Positions 22,077 through 33,971 of a stretch of DNA of 64,000 nt are shown piece by piece. Positions within the stretch are counted from its first letter, which is position 1. Each line of letters starts with the position of its first letter. Source of the stretch: Collybia mongolica (taxonomy: Eukaryota > Basidiomycota > Agaricomycetes > Agaricales > Clitocybaceae); contig JAAXNY010000004.1 in assembly GCA_013420905.1 (NCBI GenBank), forward strand, positions 1,736,001 to 1,800,000, in the 5' to 3' direction. The translations under genes and the position numbers were made by a program. The notes under the pieces were generated by a model. The model saw only the letters and a program-made list of their open reading frames with translations. It had not been told where the DNA came from and searched no databases.

Positions 22077-23211
22077 GTTCAGCCAGTCACAGGTTTTAAG
22101 TATTTAATTACTTATGCATGTATTATCAGATGTTCAACTTTGAAAAATGCCAAATAGAGTGGAATCAAGACAGAGAAGACTATAGAATATACAGTCATCA
22201 GTAGTTATATACATCTAAACAACAGGAAGCAAGAACCTTTGCAAATAGAACTGAGAAGATAAAGATCAATAATCAGATTGGTGAGATCTGACTGATAAGA
22301 AGGACTTGCAGACTCTGGTGTTTCAGTGAAGGTCTGATATGTATTCATAAGGAATGTAAGCAGTATGGATCTGAAATCAGACATACCTGGAAAATTTCAG
22401 AAAATGAACCCTGTAGATATGTAGGTGATGGTAGAAGAAGAAAGAGTGGAAGATATGGATTGACCGATGTTTTGACTGGGTCACATGATCAGTATAGTCA
22501 TGTGCAGCAGACTATAAGTGGGGAGGGGCAATGATTACCTACTCTGCATTCATAATACAAGTAAACAAATGACAAATTTGGAGAGATTTTGTGACCCACC
22601 TGATATTTCATGCTTTTGGGAGCACATGCTCATGAAATAAAACATGTTAAGCTAGTGGAAATTGAAGGACAGCATATGTGATGAGTTCCTGTCTTGTTTT
22701 GAGCTCTATAGTTTTGAGCTGAGTTTTAAATAACATGTTTCCATATTTGGCTCACTGCTGATTAGATTTGGTATGTAATTTAGTGACTTGACACATCTCG
22801 GCTATCTAAATTTCAGACCACAGGCAAGGTAACAGACAACAGTGCACCATTGCTGACATCTTCCTTGGTCACAATACAGCTTGCCTTCCTTGATCAATCC
22901 TACATGAATTTTCAGGGGCAAGAGGGTCTTTGTGGCAGATTTTTTGATTTTTTTGTTATCTCCTTCACAGGCCCAAAAAACATATGTAATTTTGATGAAT
23001 CTTGAAAAATATGAGGGAATCAAAAAATCCACCACAAAGACCCTCTCCAGGCAGATATTTTGAACAACTTTTACTATTAGACCAATCCATTATCTTCAGT
23101 TTATGAGCCATTGGCAATGTGGGTCATCAAATGGCACTTTTCCAAGCCAGACAAATAACTATAAACAAGGCAAGAATAACCAGCAATTGCCCCTCCCCAC
23201 TATAAGAGAAG
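22077..23211. other. AT-rich non-coding DNA
   Basis: No gene seen. GACTGGGTCACATGATCAGT and its flanks near 22,455-22,530 recur at 24,627-24,690, a direct repeat of about 70 bp. Confidence 0.45.
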
Positions 23212-23310
23212 TTTTTGAGAGTGATTACAAATAGCTGACAAATATTAGTCATGCTGACCAATGCTGACTCATCCTTGGACAATTCCCACATTGACTCTCC
23301 CATATGTTAT
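23212..23310. repeat. About 100-bp direct repeat, first copy
   Basis: Nearly identical to 24,690-24,795 (GAGAGTGATTACAAATAGC onward to GACTCTCCC). Related degenerate inverted sequence with GACTAAG repeats lies at 24,990-25,110. Confidence 0.75.
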
Positions 23311-23977
23311 AGACAAGCTAAAGACCCATGCACGGCATGGTGCCACACAATGCTTTATCCCACTAATTGGCACAATTGTTAATCCAAATAATATATATTA
23401 CTTTAATTTGATATGATAGGCTCATGCTTGAAGGAAAAGCATATGAGCTACTATTAATCTATGGTTATACATTGAGGTGCTCACATATCAGAGGTTGTTT
23501 GTATGTGACATTTATACCTGTTAGCTATCTGTGATCCTGGCAATTACCTACCAATCTGCTGAAACTTATATAATTCCATGGTATGAAAAGCCATAGGTGC
23601 TTGAAATTAGACTTACCTGGGTTAGAGAGGTAGGTCAGATCCCCAACACCTGTAGAATCATATGTGGCCTTTCCATACTATTGCAAGGAGGGTGCCCAAT
23701 TCTGCCCACACTGTCACAACTTGCAATATCAACATTTGTTCATTGTTCATCAGATCCCCTGCTGTCAGTACACCTCTGCTATCAGCACCTCTTGCTATTA
23801 GCACCTGTACACCCTGTTATTGTGATACCCACTATTGCCACTCATATGCCTTACTCATTACATCACCATCAGAGCACAGTGACTTGCTTGTATATAATGT
23901 ACCTTGTGACTCTGAGCCACATGGCAACAATGGGACTTTATAGCTATTATCTAGAGTAAGTAAATAGAATAGAGACC

Positions 23978-24025
23978 CCTAGTAGAGGAATCCAAGGAGA
24001 ATACTCTTTGGATTCCTCTGCTAGG
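23978..24025. other. 48-bp near-perfect hairpin
   Basis: Arms CCTAGTAGAGGAATCCAA and TTGGATTCCTCTGCTAGG match at 17 of 18 positions; pairing extends a few bases inward to an AATA loop. Confidence 0.8.
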
Positions 24026-24689
24026 TAAGTAGACAGCATTTACCTGACTTCTTAAATATGCCTTTGGGTTCCTCTGCAAGATTTCATTCTGGCCAACCTT
24101 GGATTAGTACAGCATGGCATAGGGTTGCCCTTACAACTATCAACTACCAATTTTCTGTGCCTGTATCATTCTTTACAGTAATTAGCCCATGGCACAGGTA
24201 TTCCAACAGATATTGTTCCCCTGACCCATAGATCCATAACCCCACAAATTTCAGAATGGCCAAGGATTAACCAAATTATGATCACAATAGAATCTTTTCA
24301 TTTTTTTGAGTGGAGCCCTACTTTGGGGGCCCCAAGGCCTGTTTTGTTTCCCACAGGTTCCTGCAAGCTAGACAAATATCCATGCCTGTATGGGGTCAGG
24401 TAGAAAACCTGCAAGAGCACCTCATATGCCCCTCCTGGAGCTATAAAAGTAAAGAGACAGAACCCACTACTAAAGGAGCAGAAATCTTGAGTTTGATACT
24501 AATTACTACTACAACCCACTCCAACAGCAGGGGTGTGGAGCAATGCAAACTGTTTTCTTGTAGTTGTTCTTATTACAGCTTATCCCTGGTTGAGCAGATC
24601 ATAGAAAGAAATTTTATATGGGTGGGATTGACCGATGTTTTGACTGGGTCACATGATCAGTACAGTCATGTGCAGCGCACTATATGAGA

Positions 24690-24795
24690 AGGTTTTGAGA
24701 GTGATTACAAATAGCTGACAAATATTAGTCATGCTGACCAATGCTGACTCATCCTTGGACAATTCCCACCTTGACTCTCCCCTATGTTATAGATT
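24690..24795. repeat. About 100-bp direct repeat, second copy
   Basis: Second copy of 23,212-23,310, preceded by the repeat of 22,455-22,530. The two blocks are adjacent here and about 700 bp apart in the first location. Confidence 0.75.
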
Positions 24796-24989
24796 GTAGA
24801 TTGTAGATTGTAGACAATCTGATCACACATCATACAAGTGTGAAAAATAAAGGTTGAGAAAGATGTCTCGAATGACATCAATCCATCTTGGATATTGGTA
24901 AGTGCTCATTGCCTGAGTACATTGTACATACTGGGGGAAATGGCTTGTTTTGACACCAAATTTGTATCTGTCTGTCTGTATATATTAAA

Positions 24990-25150
24990 GTACCAGGAAC
25001 GTGGGAATTGATTGTGACTAATCCTGACTAAGCACTGACTAAGTCTGACAAAGCAGCAGAAAAGTTGTCTTTTAAGTAGAGTGCTGACTAAGAATGACAA
25101 AGCAGGAAAATTGTTGAAGTCACATGCTATGTCACCTGCTCAAGTCACCT
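24990..25150. repeat. GACTAAG-rich repeat, copy 1
   Basis: Shares GTTGTCTTTTAAGTAGAGTG and flanks, about 110 bp, with 28,145-28,250. Low-complexity CACCTGCTC repeats follow to about 25,190. Confidence 0.65.
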
Positions 25151-28144
25151 GCTCCAATCACCTGCTCTAATCACCTGTTCAAACCAGCTCAAGTCACCAT
25201 AACCACCACATCACATGACCTCTAAAGCGCACTAAGTCAATAAATATTAACCCATTTGTATGCACACTTCCTCATAAATTTCAGATGCTCAAACTATATT
25301 ATAAAAAATACATTCAAATGGTGCTACTGCTCATGAAATTACAGACAGGCAAAAATGAAAATGACTTTTACCTGACCAATTCTGCTACAAAGCCTTTAAT
25401 TCACACAATATATTCCAAACAAACCCTATTTTAATTACATCATATTACATTATATTTGTTTAAAAAAAATGTTCTATCAAGGTCATAATCACATGCTAAG
25501 TTGCCTGCCTCACAACAAACATAATCACCTGCTTTACAGCACAGGATAACCCCAACTAAAGTGGACTAAAGTTAATAAATATTATCTGTTATCCTTAACT
25601 TTTTTGTGTATGTATACTGCCTGACAAGTTTCAGATGCTCAACTAAAACAGTAAAATAGGTATTTAAATGGTGCTACTGCTTATAAAATTACAAATCAAG
25701 AATATACAGACAAACATGGAAATGACTTTACCTAATCAATTCTGCCATCAAGCCTTTTTTCAATGCAATGTATTCTAAGATTACAAATCCTGTTTTAAAA
25801 CCTGATATATTATACACCAAAAAAAACTCTTTCCACCAAATACAATGATATAAACTCTTCCAAAATACTGGAAATGCTAAGGTATGCATACTACATTATA
25901 AATTCTATTGCACATGACAGAATGGAAGGAGCCACAGCAATGTACCCCAATTGAATACTTGAACTCTATCCATGGATCAGAGCTACCTCTTTCTAAGCTT
26001 ATATTTAAAGCAACTGGAATCCAGTGCAAATGATTAAGTGAAATAGTGTAATTGATTAAAAGAAAATATAATGGGTAGAAACATTGATTTCAAGAATTTG
26101 AGTAGAACTGATATTTGTTAAATTAAGCCAATGATAATTACCTTTTCATGATGGATTATGTATGGCAACTAACAAATGTGGTAGGATAATAACTATACAA
26201 TGTTGAATCTGACCTTAGACTATTTGTATCCACTGTTTGAGTTACAGTTCAACCAAGTTATATATACATGATTGTTTATCTGCAGAGGGGAAAGATAGAC
26301 ATAATTATGGCAATAACACAAATATGGATGTGCAAGAGTAGGTTTGTAAAACCAGGAAGACAGGGTAAAATAGGATATGACAATAATGCATAAGGTGGTT
26401 GGATTGGAATAGTAAAGGGCCATATCTGAAAGCAGGACTGAGGTGATATTATGAAAATTGTAGGTATAGGAGGTTATAGGGCTCTAACCATTTAGTATTT
26501 GTTTATAAAATGGTGTAAACTAAACATTTACCAAATAACAAGAAGGCCATTGAGGACAGAAAGACTCAAATAAACATTAATGCATCAAGTAAATGGTAAT
26601 GGACCATCAGCAAACAAATGATGAAGTTTGAACAAATCTAAGAGGCCTTGGCTGTCTTTCATATAAGTACATATCTCCTTAAAACCATGGAATGGATATT
26701 TATAATATATGCCAGTTGTCATTTGCCAATTATAGGAAGCTATATGATGTAATATGGATACAGCATGCTGTAGTATCACCACCCCACCACTCATAGTGAC
26801 CATTTACTACTGTTTGTTTACCAATTGTTTAGCATTTAGATAGGTGGTGAGTAAACCAAACAGAAATGGTAAACAGTAAACAAATGAAACAATTGGAGCC
26901 TTAAGAGGTAAAGAGTGATTATAAATATGATATGGGCTATATGAATGAGATAGAAATAAAAATGGTAAGCTGAGAGTGTATGTTTTGTTTCCAGGCATGT
27001 GCAGTAGGGTGCAATAGGATACAATAGAGTAACTGGCTCCAAAGAAGTTCCAAGATAAAGACAAGGATTGAGGTGCAACTGAAGTGATACAATGTGGGGT
27101 TTTATAGGATATTGGGTTATATAATATGCTGGATACAGTATATAAGATTTCTCTATGAAAGTGAAGGCACTGACTAAATTTTTGAGATGTGATGTGTGAT
27201 AAAAATTCTGGGATGAAGGGGGGGTCTGGGGGCAGAGCCCCCAGCAAGCCAAGGATTTGTGATAAACCATGGCCCAGTGCCACAGTGCCGTGGCATAGCC
27301 ACAGGCCATAAGCTTGTCCTATACATTAAAGCAGCTGGATGTTTTGACCCTAGCTCTGCTGACCTAATATTTGCTTTGCTTAATAAAATATGACTAATCA
27401 AGAAAAGATGACAAATATTGAATGGACACCTGAAACAGAAGCAGGCAGCATTTGCTGTTGGGCACATCATTTAGTCATGTAACCAAAAAGCATGCAGCAT
27501 CAAATTTGAAATCCTGTAAAATGTGTGCCCTCCAAGTCAGGCTGCTAACTCCTCACTAATGTATCCATTTATTGCTAGGATCCAGAAGCAATATCATCCT
27601 TCTTTCTCCACTCACATAGTACATTCTGGAAAGGTCAAATCAATTAAATAAAGATTCATGGCCATAGCCTGTTGATTACAAAATACTTATGAAAGCATAC
27701 ATACAAGCTTTGAGGCTCAATTGAGATATACAAGGATGTGTATTAGATTTTGTGCAATCTAGAAAGTACCTTGATTATAGGCAGGAACATATCACATGTA
27801 TTTGTTATGAGACTAATTACCATCTCATTTACATATCCAAAAGCCATGATCATGATTCATTACCTATTCTTGCCACAGTAAAAATTAGAATGAAGCAGAT
27901 GAATCTCTTCTAAAACACCAAGGTATTTTGTTTTAAAATTACAATTCTACAGTCGTTTCTTAGAATGGTAAAAAATCAATGGTATTTGTGGCCAACTGCA
28001 ATCCACACTCCAGTAACCATATACCTGGAGCTCTCTTTATATATTTGTGTAAATATTATTTGCCCTCAGAATGGGTGAGCCACCCCCCCATGCCAAAGGC
28101 ACGGGTAGTAAGCTTGTCTATTTTAAAGTACTATGGCCATGTGA
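25151..28144. other. AT-rich non-coding DNA
   Basis: No gene found on either strand. A perfect GC palindrome, CTGGGGGC-AGA-GCCCCCAG, lies at 27,226-27,244 in otherwise AT-rich DNA and resembles the hairpins near ends of Helitrons and MITEs. The frames at 26,807-27,309 lack protein signatures. Confidence 0.4.
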
Positions 28145-28250
28145 AGTGATTGTGACTAAGTCTGACCAAGCAACAAAAGTTGTCTTTTAAGTAGAGTGCT
28201 GACTAAGGTTGACAAAGCAGGAAAAGGTGCTTGAGTCACATGCTATGTCA
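28145..28250. repeat. GACTAAG-rich repeat, copy 2
   Basis: Second copy of the repeat at 24,990-25,150. It abuts the start of the copia remnant. Confidence 0.65.
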
Positions 28251-28489
28251 CCTCAGATCACCAGCTGAAACCAGTTCAAGTCACCTGTTCAAGCCAGCTC
28301 AAGTCACCCCTGCCAAATGCACACAGAGAAGGCCATCCAGGAATCCAAAGAGAGTGCTGCTCATGTCAAAGCTGCATGCACAGAATGATGCCAACCAGAG
28401 AGGAACCTGGATGACCAGGAAGCAATAGACAAACTCCAAAATCTATTTCAGGAAATGAATCTCAGCAATATTGGTGAGAATGTTGATCA

Positions 28490-28790
28490 TGATTGAGTTC
28501 TCTCTGCTATTATTGATGCCAGATCCATTGATCCATCACTTCTGGATTTTGATGATGAGCTGAAAGCCTGGCAAGAGGCAAAGGAATCCACAGATGCAAA
28601 ACTCTGGGAAGAAGGCTACTGCAACAAATTGAAGTCTTTAAAAGAAATGGGCATATACAAGCTGATACCTCAGTTGGATGTCCCTCAAGGAAAGAAAATT
28701 CACAAAGGTAAACCCATTTTCAAGATAAAACAGGATGAAGCAGGGAAGGCTGTTCATTACAAAGTCCACCTGAAAGGGGGTTCCTGGGCT
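28490..28790 (+). pseudogene. Ty1/copia reverse transcriptase, N-terminal part
   Basis: Encodes the opening of the copia RT domain: A-R-S-I-D-P-S-L-L-D-F-D-D-E, then W-E-E-G-Y and L-K-S-L-K-E-M-G-I-Y-K-L-I-P, ending at K-V-H-L-K-G. Weaker gag-pol similarity may extend upstream to about 28,310. The frame stops at about 28,790 and the next RT residues resume at about 30,035 across an insertion. Confidence 0.85.
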
Positions 28791-30034
28791 ATAAGCATGC
28801 TGATGCTATGAAATGCAATCTCTTACACACACACACCAAATCTATTAATCAACACACAAACAGTAGGAATTGCCTGATTTGAGTTCAGGTTCAAGTGCAT
28901 GAAAGCACTAAGTTTTTTATAGTACTAGCCAAAGCCTTTTCAAAGATATCTCAACTGGTTTGATTCAGACAAGGCTTTAACCAAGTGTTTAGACCTTAGG
29001 TATATTTTATAATAGCTTTCAATTCAATTGACTGAGTACCAAGTGTACATTCAATTATTAACAATCCCAAGCAGATCAATAAGTCCAAGTGAAGTGACTT
29101 TTGTACAGAGGTACCAAGTGCACCAAAGGCCAAGTGCCTAATAATTCCAATGGACAATACAAGTGCTAAGTTCCAAGTGAACTGAACTCTTCAATTCTGC
29201 AATCTCTTAGCCAAATACTTCAAGACAATTCTAACCAAGACAATGGAAGCAATCTGGTCCTAGATTTGTGTGTGCAATAGTGTTTCAACAAATATGATTT
29301 GTATATCCTATTGTAGCATGAAGTGGGGGTAAGATTCCTTACTTCTGCACTATCTATCTACAGTCTATTTATAGTGTGCAAACTAGAATTAACTAATATT
29401 ATAAATAATGGTAATTTTATGTGGAACAAGACCCCCAGCACACCAAGGGCTTGTGTTTTAATACTGACTCATCTTCTATGACTTGGCATGCATGCCATTT
29501 GTGCCATCTATGTCATCACTTATTACTTGGCCAATATCAAGAGATCTGGCTAAACTCTTATCAACACTTGGCAGCATGCTTGGTTATTTCTAAACCATGC
29601 AGCACTGTCTTTTACTTCTCCTAACCACTCCGGTTGTCATTTTATGGTGTCCTGTCTTTCCAGTAGTTAACACCAAGTGCCCCTGACTAGGCTCTGGCCT
29701 TGGGTCATGCAAGTCCCAAATTTACAATTACTTCTCCTATTAATGATGATCCCTAGACTAATGATGTCATACATATTACAACAGTTACTTATTGTTAAGA
29801 TACCAAGGTTGTAACTGGGCATGGTGAATAGAACTAATAATAGTCCATACTCATAGTCCTCTGTACTGATAGTGTGTTAATCCTTAGACTAGTTCACTCT
29901 GATTAGCTGCCTTGGAGCTCAACTCTAATCCTTTATTACCATTTACTTGGTTATTAGAAATGATACTAATAGCCTTACTTGTTGACTTTACAAGTGCAAA
30001 CAATTTTGGGCCATATCACTGTGTCATCTTTAGA
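28791..30034. other. About 1.24-kb insertion within the copia element
   Basis: Non-coding DNA separating two adjacent parts of the copia RT. It starts near a (CA)n tract at about 28,826. I see no clear terminal repeats, poly-A tail or target duplication, so its nature is unknown; a solo LTR is possible. Confidence 0.45.
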
Positions 30035-31345
30035 GGTGATGGACAAATATATGGGAGGGATTACATGAAGACTACCTCACCTACAGCATGCATGGAATCC
30101 TGGTGAATACTGCTACATATTGCAGCAGCAAAAGATTGGGATGCTACTCAGATTGACATCAAGACTGCCTTTCTCTATAGTCTACTACCTGAGGCAGAGA
30201 CTCAATATATGGAACAACCCAAAGGTTTTGAAGAACCAGGACAGGAAATCTGGGTATGGAATTACAATGTGGCCTATACAGGATGAAGCAAAGCAGTTGC
30301 ATATGGAACAAAACCATGAACAACCACATGATTGGCTGGGGCTTTACATGCCTATCATGTGAATCCTGCATTTATCATAGGAAATCCACCACTGGTATGA
30401 TCATTGCTGCTGTCCATGTGGGCAATTTTCTCTCTATTGCCAACACAAAAGAGGAAAATGAGGTTTAAAAACCAGATGAGAGAGGTTTGGCAAATTAGTG
30501 ATTTAGGCCTCTCTTGTTTTGTCATTGCTGTCACCATCAAATGGGATCATAAAAATCACATTGTTAAGTTATCACAAACCATGCTCATCAACAAAATTGT
30601 CCGACAATTTGGTCAGATGGATGCCACTTCCTTACCTATCCCTATGGACCCTGGCCTCAAACTCTGGCAAGTCAATGTCAATACACTATCACAAGAAGAA
30701 CAAGTTCTACTTACAAAACTCCCTTACCAATTGCTAGTGGGTTGTCTCCTGTACCTAGCAATTGCCACATGCTGTGACATTGCCTATACAGTACAGCAAC
30801 TTTCCCAATACCTAGATTGCTACACATTTGTGCACTGGAATGCCATGGTTTGCCTTGTCTGCTACCTCAAAGGAACACATGACTTCAAACTTCATCTTGG
30901 AGGATCAAACCCTATTGAACTTGCAGGGTTCACTGATTCAGACTGGGCTAACTGCTTGGACACATGGTGTAGTGTTGGGGGATATGTATGGACTCTGGGA
31001 TACAGCACTCTATCTTGGGGGGCACACAAACAAAAAAAAGTAGCTGCATCGTCATGTGAAGCAGAATACGTGGTAGTGTTCAAAGCAGCAAAAGAATGTA
31101 TATGGCTACATTCACTACTTATGGCTACTGGTTTCTTGAACCCAGGACCAACAAAACTCCTTTGCAATAACAATGCCACTATCAACTTGTCTGAAGACCT
31201 GTTACTCCATGCTCATGTCAAACACATTGACATAAAATACCATTTCTTACATGAGCGCATTCAGTTGAACAAGATCAAAGTCTGATACATTAACACTAAC
31301 AACAATGTTGCTGACCTATTCACCAAAGCCCTTGACTGAAAAAAA
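30035..31345 (+). pseudogene. Ty1/copia RT-RNase H, decayed
   Basis: Continues the polyprotein: Y-M-K-T-T-S-P-T-A-C-M-E-S-W, then D-I-K-T-A-F-L-Y (RT motif A), and a long frame 30,404-31,285 with D-P-G-L-K-L, Q-L-S-Q-Y-L-D-C-Y, RNase H T-D-S-D-W-A, S-C-E-A-E-Y and H-I-D-I-K-Y-H-F-L. The RT catalytic box, normally ending D-D, reads H-V-G-N (about 30,415-30,427), and the RNase H Asp in L-L-C-N-N-N is also Asn. Several frameshifts and stops occur before 30,404. A dead copy. Confidence 0.92.
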
Positions 31346-31429
31346 TCTACCTGCCTTTGAAATTTTCTGGGCCTCTTCTGGATGACGCCAATTCCATGCG
31401 AGGAGGAGTATGTCCACAGTGAGGAGGAG

Positions 31430-31760
31430 TGTTAAGTTTTGATGCACACTGTGAATGCCCTTTGTTCATGGTTGCATCCATGATGCTCTTTGTTCATGGC
31501 CATGTCCATCATGTTTGCTCCTTCACCATTCCCTTTGGTACCTTTCACCTTTGTTCCACATACATATATATACTCTACACACCTTACAAACACCCTCAGT
31601 TGATTATACACAGACAAGGGTGAGTCACTTCTTTATTTATCACATGGACACTCACTTACTACCATATCTAGTTAACTGTGTTATACTATAGGTACAGTAC
31701 TAACAACAGTTGATTATACACAGACCAAGGTTAACTGTGTTATACTATAGATTATACTGG
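31430..31760 (+). repeat. Probable copia 3' LTR
   Basis: Follows two purine tracts (GAGGAGGAG) typical of a polypurine tract and starts TGTTAAG. GTTGATTATACACAGAC and GTTAACTGTGTTATACTATAG each occur twice (about 31,600/31,707 and 31,673/31,728), so the right part contains an internal duplication. The right boundary is uncertain and no 5' LTR is seen in the window. Confidence 0.5.
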
Positions 31761-32231
31761 GTTACATTTTAACCCTTGAACAACCATTTTCAATTGTTTA
31801 GCCAGTGTGTTTGATGCAAGCAATTTCCTGATCTCACACAATTATTGTCAGGGATAGACATAGTCATTCTCAATGGCCTGGTTCTGTGCCAGGTCTGGTG
31901 CAAAAGAAGCCAGCACAGCTTACCTATTACAACAGGTTTCAAATGGAGTGGCACTTGCATGAAAATTCTTTGATGTCACAATTTCACAAATGTCATGGCC
32001 TTTGGAGACAGTGTTGGGTGTCTGGTTAGGGAGTCATATTCATCAATAATTACCTGCTACTGGTATATACTCCTGCAAGGTGATGGATGTTTATGGGGGT
32101 CCCAAAAAAGGGTTTATGTCATTTTGTTAACTCATGATGTCTTTATATAAGTATTATTCTATTTGGAAACTGCTGTAACTAAAATTGTAGTGGTTGAAGC
32201 TAGTAGTGAATTCATTTACATGGGCAAAGAG
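31761..32231. other. Non-coding interval
   Basis: No feature recognised between the copia LTR and the next LINE. Confidence 0.4.
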
Positions 32232-33428
32232 AAAGGGGGAAACATGTTTTTTTTTTTTTTTTTCCTTCAATGTTTTTATATACCGCAATACAAAAGTACA
32301 GAAGCGGTCACGTGTAACCGTAATCGTATCAAGCCGAGTCAAGATATGTCCATTATAGGCCGTCATATGAGGCAGGTCTGGATTGCCCCGCCCGTTCCCG
32401 CTTGGAAGCGCTCCCTGAGTGAGCCCCCTTGTGAGGGGCCGTAAAGTAGTCCCTTTTGGGAAACGAGAGCAGGCGTCGTAGCAGGGGGGCACGCCCCCCG
32501 CGCCTCTCAATCCGCTTGGTAAATAAGCTTAAGTGCGGCCACCCCTGCCGACAGGTTCCCCGGGGGGGCTCATCCCCTGGAGACCTCCTCAAGAGGAGAT
32601 CGACTTAGTCCGGAGAGGCCGAGGCCATGCATGACCACTCATCCCGGGCCGAAGCCCGAGACTGATGCCTCGGTGTCGCGGCTACCCCTCAGCAAGTACC
32701 TACTTACCTCCCGGTACACCCACCCTACTCTAAACGGGGTTCCCGGAAAACCCCAAAGGCCGCCAGGTTGTCATGGAGGAAATTGCTGACCCATACAAGA
32801 GTCAGCTCTCTCCTGGGCCGGGTTTTCCGCTGGTAAAGCGGACAATACCGGAATACATGTTCTACGGTCTCCTTTCCGAGGCCGCAGTCGCAGTCATAGG
32901 TCTCCTTCTCCTTAAGGAACCTCTGTCTGTACGCGCCAATCGGTGCATGGCCCGTTAGGGCCCGCGCCAGCCTGACGGTATCACTGGTGCTGGTGGACAC
33001 CTTTCCGATCCAAGTCCCCCCTTTCAGGTGGCTTGGCAATAGTTGCTTACTCCCTTCGTGGAGCGGCAGGAAGTGGGCCCCAATGTAAGACTTCTGCTTG
33101 GCCAATTCGCTCCAAGCGTCCGTCATACGTAGGACCGCGTCCGCCCTCGCCTTAGCGAGGGATGTGTGTTTTACTTCTCCATGTGGGACCTCTGCAGTGG
33201 AGGCCGCTTCATGGGCAAGTATATGTTCGCGCACCCCGCACGCCTTTGGCGTGTGGTGCAGAGTAATACTGGCGTCCGGTTTCACCGTTAGCCAGTAAGC
33301 GAGTTTGGCCGACACGTTGGCGGCCCATTTGTGTGCCGTGTGATGCGTCGGGTCAATGACCAGATTGATTGCATTCACGGAGTCCGAGAAGACATCAATT
33401 TTCCGGATGTCTAAAAGGGGGAAACACG
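32232..33428 (-). mobile_element. 5'-truncated LINE, second family (L4), with target duplication
   Basis: AAAGGGGGAAACATG (32,232-32,246) and AAAGGGGGAAACACG (33,414-33,428) form a 15-bp target duplication with one mismatch. Between them lie a poly-T run (poly-A on the minus strand), a GC-rich 3' UTR (32,265-32,724) and the 3' end of ORF2. The 3' UTR differs from that of L1-L3, so this is a related but separate LINE family. It is the element nearest the left side of the intact gene block. Confidence 0.9.
32725..33405 (-). pseudogene. LINE L4 ORF2 fragment: RNase H end and CCHC tail
   Basis: The frame begins within RNase H (F-S-D-S-V-N-A-I), runs through the A-L-T-G-H-A-P-I-G-A-Y block shared with L1-L3 (there I-T-G-H-A-P-I-G) and ends with a Cys/His tail (C-D-C-G..E-T-V-E-H-V-F-R-Y-C). 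It is uninterrupted for 217 codons from 33,378 but lacks RT and endonuclease because of the 5' truncation. Confidence 0.85.
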
Positions 33429-33971
33429 TGAAGATAAAGTTTAAGGGGGTATATGGCGGAGTTCCAAATTAGGTCACATGTGTCCGCACTCATAGTGAAG
33501 GCCTATCCCAAAACCCACTACTAAAGTAGCGGGAATTCAAGGACATTTTTCACACTCATAAGAAGGAGAAATTGTATCATCAGCACGATTCCACTGAGGA
33601 ACAACTGGCTTCCATACTACACATGTGTGTGACCCATATGCTTTCAGAGTCATCATGAAGTCGAAGGCCACGGGACCCGGTCACGATGACTCTCTGGAGG
33701 AGCACTCGTGGCAATCACTAACTTTATATTAATCCGGATAGTCTATTGATCTACATACAGCAACGCGTGCAGTCACTGGGAGCGAAATCCGCCTTCCTCT
33801 TCTCGAAGTTGTCCCCACCATGTGGTTAGGTTAGTCTGTTTCCCAAGTCTGTTCCTTTCGGGCGTTGTGTTTGTTCTATCTTTGTTTGATAACATGTGGG
33901 AGAGCGTCACCTCGACAACTAAAAACTGAGAGTGAAGGGCTTCTACTTTTTATTCTCAGTATCTTGAAGAT
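33429..33971 (+). promoter_or_regulatory. Upstream region of the secreted-protein gene
   Basis: No open frame with protein character. The TTTTATTCTCAG just before the ATG at 33,972 could be a 5'-UTR splice acceptor, since GTTAGGTTAG-type donors lie upstream. I cannot place the transcription start. Confidence 0.3.

Larger units (their letters stand above)
23309..28120. repeat. Pair of inverted ends sharing ATAGACAAGCT, about 4.8 kb apart
   Basis: The left end (23,309-23,340) starts ATAGACAAGCTAAAGACCC; the right end (28,089-28,120), reverse complemented, starts ATAGACAAGCTTACTACCC. Both continue to GGCATGG. A third related end (AAGCTTGTCCTATA) lies at about 27,309-27,322. The interval has no recognisable transposase, so these may be ends of separate elements rather than one. 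Confidence 0.4.

Noticed and set aside
24310..24687. 125-codon plus-strand frame in the non-coding block
   Set aside because: No domain or splice context, and it ends in a repeat also found at 22,455-22,530 where the frame is not kept.
26807..27309. Two overlapping frames of 157-158 codons on the minus strand
   Set aside because: Aromatic/Leu-rich translation of AT-rich DNA with no family signature; neither start nor context supports a gene.
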